Below, in pieces: positions 1 to 5,608 of a DNA stretch of 10,915 nucleotides. Each line of letters begins with the position of its first letter. Position 1 is the first letter of the stretch. This stretch comes from Candidatus Nealsoniibacteriota bacterium. GTDB taxonomy: Bacteria; Patescibacteriota; Minisyncoccia; Minisyncoccales; MHMH01. Where the stretch lies: NCBI GenBank assembly GCA_030700195.1, contig JAUYKD010000049.1:1-10915 (forward strand), given 5' to 3'. The position numbers and the translations under genes are program-made. The notes beneath the pieces are model-generated. The model made no database searches. It was given only the letters and a program-made list of their open reading frames with translations, and had not been told where the DNA came from.

Positions 1-1
1 T

Positions 2-571
2 GATATTGAATATAATTTTCCTTTCGGCTGGCACGAAATAGAAGGTATTCATAATCGGGGGGATTATGATTTATCCAACCATTCAAAGCATTCGGGCCAG
101 GATCTTAAGACAGAGGGCGTATTCCCATATATTATTGAAACTTCCGTTGGCGCTGACAGGTCGTTTTTAGCTTTTCTGATTGAAGCTTACAGCGAGGTTA
201 AAGGTGGTCGAACCGAGACTACGGAGGCAGTTAAAGAGGTTGAAGTTTTATTAAAACTTAATAAGAAACTAGCCCCGATAAAAGCAGCTGTTTTGCCTTT
301 GGTTAAGAATAAGCCGGAGATTGTCAAAAAAGCCAGAGAAGTTTATGAGATGCTGAAGCCGCATTTTCCTGTTCAGTATGACGAGGTTGGCTCAATCGGC
401 AGAAGATATCGTCGGGGAGACGAAATTGCTACCATTTATGCTATAACGATTGATTTCGATTCTTTAGAGAAAAAAGACGTTACCTTGAGAGATAGGAACA
501 CTATGAAGCAGGAAAGAGTAAAAATAGACAAACTGGTAGGCATCTTAAAAGAAAAATTGGATGGGCGATGA
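2..571 (+). CDS. glyS: Glycyl-tRNA synthetase (alpha2 type), 3' part
   Basis: C-terminal 189 residues of a class II glycyl-tRNA synthetase of the homodimeric type, which charges tRNA-Gly in the cytoplasm; the 5' part lies outside the window. The reading frame is open from base 2. Visible are the HNRGDYDLSNH segment of the catalytic core, motif 3 (PYIIETSVGADRSFLAFL, with the ATP-binding Arg) at about bases 128-181, and the C-terminal anticodon-binding domain with HFPVQYDEVGSIGRRYRRGDE, the ITIDFDSL strand and VTLRDRNTMKQERVKI. These are family hallmarks and exclude the alpha2beta2 bacterial type. An internal ATG at 293 is not the gene start, since motif 3 lies upstream in the same frame. The TGA stop (569-571) lies inside the left arm of a hairpin, so the last residues may derive from an inserted palindromic element. 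The M16 peptidase gene follows after 60 bases. Confidence 0.93.
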   Translation, partial: DIEYNFPFGWHEIEGIHNRGDYDLSNHSKHSGQDLKTEGVFPYIIETSVGADRSFLAFLIEAYSEVKGGRTETTEAVKEVEVLLKLNKKLAPIKAAVLPLVKNKPEIVKKAREVYEMLKPHFPVQYDEVGSIGRRYRRGDEIATIYAITIDFDSLEKKDVTLRDRNTMKQERVKIDKLVGILKEKLDGR

Positions 572-615
572 ATCTTTGATTCATCTTAATCTTCGCTTCC
601 TCTGGAAGCTCGGTC
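567..615 (+). repeat. Palindromic module copy A (glyS end)
   Basis: Two perfect hairpins in fixed geometry. The outer hairpin is GATGAATC-TTT-GATTCATC (567-585). A spacer TTAAT and the box CTTCG (591-595) follow, then the inner hairpin CTTCC-TCT-GGAAG (596-608) and the box CTCGGTC (609-615). The last G of CTTCG and the first C of CTCGGTC also pair. The same order and spacing recur at 6396-6450 with entirely different stem sequences, which argues for a conserved structure rather than chance. The glyS stop codon lies in the outer hairpin. The stems are too AT-rich and lack a T-run, so a rho-independent terminator is not the obvious reading. Known families of this kind are the REP and Rickettsia palindromic elements; no specific homology is claimed. 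Confidence 0.6.
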
Positions 616-616
616 A

Positions 617-633
617 ATAAATTTTCAATTTAT
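617..633 (+). repeat. Small hairpin abutting M16 peptidase start
   Basis: Perfect 7-bp inverted repeat ATAAATT-TTC-AATTTAT. It is the third 3-nt-loop hairpin in a row after copy A. Its right arm runs into the first two bases of the ATG at 632. It is AT-only and therefore weak; a chance origin in AT-rich DNA is possible. It could mildly mask the first of the two adjacent ATG codons (632 and 635). Confidence 0.4.
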
Positions 634-1900
634 GATGTTCAAAAAAACTACTCTTAAAAATGGTTTACGGATTATTACCGTGCCGCAAAAAGGGGCAGGA
701 GCTGTGACTGTTTTGGTTTTGGTTGGGACGGGATCTAAATATGAGGCAAAAGAGACAGCCGGCATTTCCCATTTTTTAGAGCATATGTTTTTTAAAGGAA
801 CGAAAAAAAGGCCCGACAAGCTGGAAATAGCTGAAACCCTGGATAAGATAGGGGGGATGTATAATGCTTTTACCGGGGAAGATTGTACGGGTTATTTTGC
901 CAAAGTAGCCGCCGGTCAATTTGATCTGGCCTTGGACTGGGTTTCAGATATTTATCTTAAAAGCATTTTACCCGGAAAGGAAATCAACAGGGAAAAGGGT
1001 GTAATTATTGAAGAGATGAATATGATTTATGACAATCCGATGTTTCATGTCATGCTTTTATGGAGTAAGCTTTTATATGGCGATCAGCCTGCTGGCTGGG
1101 ATATTCTCGGGACCAAAGAAAGCATCATAGCTATGGATAGGCAGAAACTGTTAAATTATATGAAAAGCCAGTATACCGCCTCAAACACGGTTGTTTGCGT
1201 GGCCGGAAATATTAAAAGTAATCAGGCCATAAATAAAGTTAAAAAAAGCTTCAGTTCAATTGATTCTGCCGAGCCTTCAAAAAAGCCGAAAGTCATTGAA
1301 AGGCAAACAGGGCCGGAATGTTTGATTTTTGAGAAGCAAACCGATCAGACTCATCTTTGTCTTGGAGTAAGAACGTATAATATTTTTCATCCGCAAAGAT
1401 ACGCCCAGGATATTTTAGGAGTAATTTTGGGAGGGATGATGAGTTCAAGATTATTTATGGAGGTTAGAGAAAAATTAGGACTGGCTTATTACATCAGCAC
1501 CAGCGTTGATATTAATGAAGATACCGGATTTTTATTAACCAGAGCGGGAGTTGATAATAAAAAAGCGGAAAAAGCGGTTTCTGTTATTTTGAAAGAATAT
1601 AAAAAGATTTCTTCTGAAAAAGTGCCGGAAGCAGAGCTTAAAAAGGCGAAAGAATATGTTAAGGGAAAAATGGCTTTGGGGTTAGAGTCTTCTGACGCCT
1701 TAGCTTCTTTTTACGGATTGCAAGAGCTTTTGGAAAAAGAAGCCTTAACTCCAAAAGAAATATATGATAAAATTGATCAAGTTTCATCCCAAGACGTTTT
1801 AAAGGTGGCTCGAGACATTTTCCAGCCAAAGAAAATGAACTTAGCTTTAATCGGACCTTTTGATAATAAAAAGACATTTGAGAAAATATTAAAATTATGA
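632..1900 (+). CDS. M16 family zinc metallopeptidase (insulinase/MPP-like)
   Basis: A 422-aa protein of peptidase family M16, the group of pitrilysin, insulysin and mitochondrial processing peptidase beta. The N-terminal half holds the inverted zinc site HFLEH at residues 47-51 and the third metal ligand in the EEMNMIYDNP segment (E127/E128), with the usual spacing of about 76 residues. The C-terminal half carries SSRLFMEVREKLGLAYYIS (about residues 270-290), matching the conserved Arg...Tyr substrate-binding region. About 420 aa is typical of single-unit M16B enzymes. No signal peptide is visible, so a cytoplasmic role in peptide processing or breakdown is likely; the substrate cannot be inferred. 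Two adjacent ATGs (632, 635) are possible starts; family N-termini resemble MFKKTTLKNGLRI, which would favour 635. There is no Shine-Dalgarno. The TGA stop directly abuts the 130-bp inverted-repeat element. Confidence 0.92.
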   Translation: MMFKKTTLKNGLRIITVPQKGAGAVTVLVLVGTGSKYEAKETAGISHFLEHMFFKGTKKRPDKLEIAETLDKIGGMYNAFTGEDCTGYFAKVAAGQFDLALDWVSDIYLKSILPGKEINREKGVIIEEMNMIYDNPMFHVMLLWSKLLYGDQPAGWDILGTKESIIAMDRQKLLNYMKSQYTASNTVVCVAGNIKSNQAINKVKKSFSSIDSAEPSKKPKVIERQTGPECLIFEKQTDQTHLCLGVRTYNIFHPQRYAQDILGVILGGMMSSRLFMEVREKLGLAYYISTSVDINEDTGFLLTRAGVDNKKAEKAVSVILKEYKKISSEKVPEAELKKAKEYVKGKMALGLESSDALASFYGLQELLEKEALTPKEIYDKIDQVSSQDVLKVARDIFQPKKMNLALIGPFDNKKTFEKILKL

Positions 1901-1992
1901 ACCCCGTTAGAAGTCCTAGTCAGAAAAAATTAAAGAAATTTTTTCTGCAAGGCAATAACAGGGGTATAACTAATAATCGAAGTCTATTCTGA
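1897..1992 (+). other. Short ORF reading into the 130-bp element (doubtful)
   Basis: The ATG at 1897 overlaps the M16 stop as ATGA and opens a 31-codon frame (MNPVRSPSQKKLKKFF...) through the element to a TGA at 1990-1992. If the element model is right, this ATG is the old permease start codon, now cut off from its gene. The peptide is Lys-rich with no recognisable domain. It may be translated as a by-product of coupling to the upstream gene, but there is no evidence that it is functional. Confidence 0.2.
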
Positions 1993-2031
1993 AATTGGCG
2001 TCCAACCATATAAGACAGACTTCTAACGGGG
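1902..2031. mobile_element. 130-bp inverted-repeat (MITE-like) element with TGAA flanks
   Basis: The ends are perfect 14-bp inverted repeats: CCCCGTTAGAAGTC (1902-1915) and GACTTCTAACGGGG (2018-2031). The unit is flanked by the direct repeat TGAA (1898-1901 and 2032-2035), consistent with a 4-bp target duplication. Inside is an 11-bp hairpin, CAGAAAAAATT (1921-1931) with AATTTTTTCTG (1937-1947), and a small TTGG-CGT-CCAA stem (1995-2005). Removing 1902-2035 restores a plausible ancestral junction in which the M16 stop and the permease start overlap as ATGA (ATG AAT TCT AGA...). There is no transposase, so any movement would be in trans. Alternative readings are a structured regulatory RNA or a long-stem attenuator. 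The inverted repeat and flanks are seen directly; mobility is inferred. Confidence 0.65.
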
Positions 2032-3062
2032 TGAATTCTAGAGTATTAGATATTTCCTGGGAAACTATATTGAAAATGGCCATTGCCTTCTTTACTTTTT
2101 ATCTTCTCTATTTAATCAGGGATATTTTGGTTTGGGTCACTTTTGGGCTGATTCTTTCGGTTTTATTCAACCCGGCGATTGATTTTCTACATAGAAAATA
2201 CTTCCCCAGGGTTTTTGCCACTATTTTGGTTTACGTTCTTCTTTTCGGTTCGCTGAGTTTTCTTATTTATTCTGTCGCCCCCATTTTTATCATCGAGATA
2301 GAGCAGTTCTCCCAGTTTTTTCCCGAATACTTTGAAAAGATTTCAATACCGTTAAAGAGCTTGGGGATCGAGGCTTTTGATAGTTTTGAGAACTTCACTA
2401 ATGTTCTTGAGCAAGGGCTGAGTAATGCTTCATCTAATATTTTTAGCGCTATTGGCGTTATTTTTGGAGGTATTTTTTCAGCCATTACTATATTTACTAT
2501 CGCTCTCTTTCTTTCTTTGGAAAATAAAGGAATAGAAAAAGTTTTAGGCATTCTTGCCCCCAAAAGACACGAAGCCCTGGTTTTGAGTCTTTGGGAAAGG
2601 TCCCAAAAGAAAGTCAGCGGCTGGTTCGGCGCCAGAATTTTAGCCTCTTTGTTCGTCGGAATTATGACCTATATAACGTGTTATGTTTTAAATGTTAAAT
2701 ATGCTGTTTCTTTCGGGCTCCTCTCAGCAGTTTTAAACCTTATTCCGATTATCGGTCCGGTTGTTCTCGGGGCGGCGGTTGTTCTTTTGATTGCCATGAC
2801 TTCCTGGACAAAAGCGATATTTTTCCTGGTCGCTTTTATTATAATCCAACAGATAGAAGGCAATATTTTAAGCCCGGTTTTAACCAGGAAATTCATTGGC
2901 TTGCCGGCTGTTCTTGTTTTAGTTTCGCTTATGGTCGGAGCTAAATTATGGGGGCTGATGGGAGCGCTTTTGGCAATTCCGATTGCCGGAATCATGTTTG
3001 AATTTTTGAAGGACTTCTTAAAAAAGAGAAAGGAAGAAAAAGAAAAACCTGAGTTTTTATAA
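2031..3062 (+). CDS. AI-2E/PerM-family membrane permease
   Basis: A polytopic inner-membrane protein of the AI-2E transporter (PerM/YdiK, DUF20) family, about 343 aa, typical of the family. The N-terminus has closely spaced hydrophobic segments (FFTFYLLYLIRDILVWVTFG... and a second and third segment to about residue 80). A soluble loop rich in F, E and S follows (about 80-135). The conserved C-terminal half contains NLIPIIGPV, QQIEGNILSPVLTRKFIGLPA and a final GLMGALLAIPIAG helix before a Lys/Glu-rich tail. Transport of autoinducer-2 is shown for few members, so the substrate is unknown. I place the start at GTG 2031, created where the 130-bp element meets the gene. A TTG at 1995 in the same frame would add 12 residues encoded entirely by the element (MASNHIRQTSNG). 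rsmI starts one base after the stop. Confidence 0.88.
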   Translation: MNSRVLDISWETILKMAIAFFTFYLLYLIRDILVWVTFGLILSVLFNPAIDFLHRKYFPRVFATILVYVLLFGSLSFLIYSVAPIFIIEIEQFSQFFPEYFEKISIPLKSLGIEAFDSFENFTNVLEQGLSNASSNIFSAIGVIFGGIFSAITIFTIALFLSLENKGIEKVLGILAPKRHEALVLSLWERSQKKVSGWFGARILASLFVGIMTYITCYVLNVKYAVSFGLLSAVLNLIPIIGPVVLGAAVVLLIAMTSWTKAIFFLVAFIIIQQIEGNILSPVLTRKFIGLPAVLVLVSLMVGAKLWGLMGALLAIPIAGIMFEFLKDFLKKRKEEKEKPEFL

Positions 3063-3063
3063 A

Positions 3064-3726
3064 ATGAGCATTTTATATATAGTGGCAACTCCCATCGGGA
3101 ATTTAGAGGATATTTCAAAAAGAGCCCTCCGAACATTGTCGGAGGTTGATTTAATTTTGTGCGAAGATACCAGGCAGACAAAGAAACTATTGGAGCGTTA
3201 TCAGATTAATACTCAGACCTTGAGTTATCATCAGCATTCAAAACCGGCTAAAGTTGACGAAATTGTTGATATGCTTAAACAAGGAAAAAACCTGGCTTTG
3301 GTTTCTGAGGCCGGAACGCCCGGTATTTCAGATCCTGGCAGTAAGCTCATTGCTGAATTAACCAAATTTGAAGATCAATCAATAAAGGTGGTGCCGATTC
3401 CCGGTCCCAGCGCTTTAACCGCCGCCGCCAGTCTGGCCGGTTTTTCAATGGATAAGTTTATTTTTTTAGGTTTTCCACCGGTTAAAAATAAAAGACAGAA
3501 ATTTTTTAAAGAAATGGCTGAGTTAAAATATCCGGTGATATTATACGAATCGCCGCACCGCATTATAAAAACCCTTATCTCGTTAGGAGATAGGCAAGTG
3601 GTTGTTTGCCGGGAGTTGACTAAAAAATTTGAGACGATTTATCGCGGAACAGCTAAGGATATTTTAAATAAGTTGGGGAAAGAAGAAATAAAAGGAGAGT
3701 TCGTTGTTATAGTAAAAAGAAAATAG
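3064..3726 (+). CDS. rsmI: 16S rRNA (cytidine-1402-2'-O)-methyltransferase
   Basis: A 220-aa member of the tetrapyrrole methylase fold, RsmI group, which uses S-adenosylmethionine to 2'-O-methylate C1402 in the decoding centre of 16S rRNA. Diagnostic motifs are VATPIGNLED (7-16), CEDTR (33-37), SEAGTPGISDPG (81-92, usually S-D-AGTP), PIPGPSA (111-117), YESPHR (161-166), CRELTK (182-187) and the terminal GEFVVIV strand. It is about 65 residues shorter than E. coli RsmI (286 aa): the methylase core is complete but the small C-terminal domain is missing. Since the stop follows the last expected core strand, this looks like a compact form rather than a truncation. The start ATG lies one base after the permease stop, suggesting co-transcription. 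The last 20 bases overlap the 3' end of the opposite-strand hydrolase. Confidence 0.95.
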   Translation: MSILYIVATPIGNLEDISKRALRTLSEVDLILCEDTRQTKKLLERYQINTQTLSYHQHSKPAKVDEIVDMLKQGKNLALVSEAGTPGISDPGSKLIAELTKFEDQSIKVVPIPGPSALTAAASLAGFSMDKFIFLGFPPVKNKRQKFFKEMAELKYPVILYESPHRIIKTLISLGDRQVVVCRELTKKFETIYRGTAKDILNKLGKEEIKGEFVVIVKRK

Positions 3727-4156
3727 CAATTGCTACTGCAGCGATTTGGCTTGTAACTCCCCAAAAAGGGGACATTTTTTTATTTTCGCAAACAGCATTG
3801 ATTGCGTTGTGTAATTTTCTATGTTTAGCCAACAGCTTGTTTTTAGGAAAGATAAAATAGAGTAAAGTTGAGCCGTCGGGACTAATAGCTATAAAAACGG
3901 CAACTAAAATAAGAGGGCTGTAGCCGATTGTCAGAAAAACAACAGAGAGGCCGAGCACAATATCTGTAAAAACCTTAAGGAAGTCTGGCCACGATTTATT
4001 CCAGCGCCCGTTTTTCATATTTTCGATCAAGTACTCTTTCTGCGGGAAAACATCTAAAAAATAATGGCTTAGAAAAACCAGAATAAGCCCCAATATTGGA
4101 TTTTGGACGTTCGCTATTATGGCTGCGCCGACTAAAAGATGAGGAGTTAAAAGCAT
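3707..4156 (-). CDS. Membrane-bound metal-dependent hydrolase, YdjM-like
   Basis: A 149-aa membrane protein with conserved-looking polar residues set in hydrophobic segments: H6 in the N-terminal MLLTPHLLVGAA helix, the H31-x3-D35 pair in FLSHYFLDVFP, D94 in ISPDG, and H112-x3-H116 in KHRKLH. This pattern fits the YdjM/DUF457 (LexA-binding inner-membrane-associated hydrolase) group of putative metal-dependent hydrolases, in which His/Asp residues are thought to bind metal. About four transmembrane helices can be drawn (5-33, 62-80, 80-103, 133-149). The substrate is unknown. It is the only minus-strand gene here. It sits between rsmI and metG, which are near neighbours in many bacteria, so it may be a later insertion into that block. 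Its stop lies 20 bases inside the end of rsmI. A strong extended -10 box lies 38 bases before its ATG. Confidence 0.72.
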   Translation of the reverse strand: MLLTPHLLVGAAIIANVQNPILGLILVFLSHYFLDVFPQKEYLIENMKNGRWNKSWPDFLKVFTDIVLGLSVVFLTIGYSPLILVAVFIAISPDGSTLLYFIFPKNKLLAKHRKLHNAINAVCENKKMSPFWGVTSQIAAVAIAIFFLL

Positions 4157-4190
4157 GGAAAGTCAGCGAAAATATGATAAGATAGACTAA

Positions 4191-4199
4191 TGATATTAT
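4191..4199 (+). promoter_or_regulatory. Extended -10 box for metG
   Basis: TGATATTAT (TG-N-TATTAT) lies five bases before the metG ATG (4205). A start 6-7 bases after the -10 would fall on or next to the A of the ATG, giving a leaderless mRNA. It overlaps the opposite-strand extended -10 almost completely. No -35 is evident. Confidence 0.4.
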
Positions 4200-4203
4200 A
4201 ACA
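4195..4203 (-). promoter_or_regulatory. Extended -10 box for the hydrolase gene
   Basis: On the minus strand this reads TGTTATAAT, a perfect TG-N-TATAAT extended -10. Transcription would start near 4188 and leave a leader of about 30 bases before the ATG at 4156. No convincing -35 lies 16-19 bases upstream, as is common for extended -10 promoters. Confidence 0.4.
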
Positions 4204-4204
4204 T

Positions 4205-5608
4205 ATGGCCAAGAAAAAGTTTTACATTACAACCAGCATCGCCTATACCAATGCTCCTGTCCATATAGGGTTTGCTTTAGAGTTGGCCCAGGCTGACGTG
4301 ATAGCGCGCTATCATCGACTTTTGGGCGAAAACGTCTTCTTTTTAACCGGAACGGACGAGCACGGCATTAAAATTGCCAGAGCCGCTGAAAAAGCAGGAA
4401 AAACGCCAAAGGAATTTACCGATGAAATATCTTTGCAGTTTAAAGAGCTTACCAAGGTTTTGAATATCTCTAATAATGATTTTATCAGGACGACCGACCA
4501 GAAAAGGCATTGGCCGACCGTTAAAAAGGTTTGGTTAAAACTAAAAGAAAACGGCGATATTTACAAAAAGAAATACAAGGGTTTGTATTGTGTGGGGTGC
4601 GAAGCTTTTATAAAAGAAAAAGATTTAGTTGAAGAGAAATGCCAATATCATAAAACCAAACCAGATATTATTGAGGAAGAAAACTATTTCTTCAAACTTT
4701 CAAAATACGCGTCTCTGGTCAAAAAAGTTATAGAGACCGATAAAATAAAAATTATTCCAGTTGTTCGCAAGAATGAAATTTTAAGCTTCATCGAACAGGG
4801 GATAGAAGATATCAGTTGCTCAAGGTCAAGGGAAAAATTAAAATGGGGCATACCGGTTCCAGATGACGACAGCCAAACCATTTACATATGGTTGGAGGCT
4901 TTACTTAACTATCTTTTCCCGAAAAAATATTGGCCAGCTGATGTTCATTGTCTTGGCAAAGATATATTTCGCTTTCATGTCTTACTTTGGCCCGCCCTGA
5001 TTTTTTCGTTAAAACTGTCTCTGCCAAAAGCCATATTAGTCCATGGATTTATTACGGTTGATGGGCAAAAAATATCAAAATCATTGGGGAATGTGGTTGA
5101 CCCTTTTGAGCTGGTTAAGAAATACGGAGTTGATCCGGTTAGATATTTTCTTTTAAGGGAGATTCCTTCGACCGAGGATGGAGATTTCACTATTGAAAAG
5201 TTTGAACAAAGATACAATGCTGATTTAGCCAAAGGTTTAGGCAATTTAGTTTCAAGGGTGGTGACAATGGCCGGCAAAATTAAAAGCCAAAAGATAAAGA
5301 GTAAAAATCAGGAGGTTGATAAGGCTAAAAAAGATTGGCAAAAGTCTTTGGACGAATTTAAGTTTAACGAGGCGCTGGCTGTTATTTGGGGGTTAATTGG
5401 CTGGTGCGATAGATATATTGAAAAAGAAAAGCCCTGGGAAACTAAGGACGAGAAAGTCATCAATGATTTATTGTTTACATTAAGCAATATTGCTGAAATG
5501 CTCAAGCCGTTTTTGCCCGAAACTTCGGAAAAAATACTTGAGCAGATAAAAACCCTGCCTGCCGGCAGGCAGGTAAAAAAGGGGAAACCGTTGTTTCCTC
5601 GTCTTTAA
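4205..5608 (+). CDS. metG: Methionyl-tRNA synthetase
   Basis: A class I synthetase that charges initiator and elongator tRNA-Met; 467 aa against 677 in E. coli, because the C-terminal dimerisation domain is absent. The Rossmann core has the HIGH-type motif HIGF (20-23), TGTDEHG (48-54), a reduced zinc knuckle with C129, C132 and C146 in the connective peptide, the IYIWLEALLNYL segment (226-237), and the KMSKS-type loop KISKS (289-293). The alpha-helical anticodon-binding domain (about 335-440) contains WCDRYIEKEKPW. The protein ends in the family-typical KGKPLFPRL. Just before this, residues 451-456 (LPAGRQ) are encoded by a perfect 20-bp palindrome and look like an insertion. There is no Shine-Dalgarno; a leaderless start is likely. 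The TAA stop overlaps the tatD ATG by one base (TAATG), which points to translational coupling. Confidence 0.96.
   Translation: MAKKKFYITTSIAYTNAPVHIGFALELAQADVIARYHRLLGENVFFLTGTDEHGIKIARAAEKAGKTPKEFTDEISLQFKELTKVLNISNNDFIRTTDQKRHWPTVKKVWLKLKENGDIYKKKYKGLYCVGCEAFIKEKDLVEEKCQYHKTKPDIIEEENYFFKLSKYASLVKKVIETDKIKIIPVVRKNEILSFIEQGIEDISCSRSREKLKWGIPVPDDDSQTIYIWLEALLNYLFPKKYWPADVHCLGKDIFRFHVLLWPALIFSLKLSLPKAILVHGFITVDGQKISKSLGNVVDPFELVKKYGVDPVRYFLLREIPSTEDGDFTIEKFEQRYNADLAKGLGNLVSRVVTMAGKIKSQKIKSKNQEVDKAKKDWQKSLDEFKFNEALAVIWGLIGWCDRYIEKEKPWETKDEKVINDLLFTLSNIAEMLKPFLPETSEKILEQIKTLPAGRQVKKGKPLFPRL
5554..5573. repeat. 20-bp GC-rich palindrome inside metG
   Basis: CCTGCCTGCCGGCAGGCAGG is a perfect 20-base palindrome, strikingly GC-rich in AT-rich surroundings. 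In frame it encodes LPAGRQ, between EKILEQIKT and VKKGKPLFPRL, where other MetRS proteins run straight on. My recollection is that this palindrome recurs widely in CPR genomes and yields PAGRQ peptides in many proteins; that cannot be verified here. Confidence 0.75.

Noticed and set aside
293..571. Separate 92-aa gene at the beginning
   Set aside because: It is only the C-terminal part of the glycyl-tRNA synthetase frame, which is open from base 2 and contains motif 3 upstream.
4147..4178. TTAAAA with TATGAT as a second metG promoter
   Set aside because: The spacing is 20 bases and neither box is good; the extended -10 at 4191 is the better candidate.
5583..5598. Hairpin GGAAAC-CGTT-GTTTCC at the metG end
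   Set aside because: It codes for the conserved KPLFP ending of MetRS, has no T-run, and is short enough to be chance.
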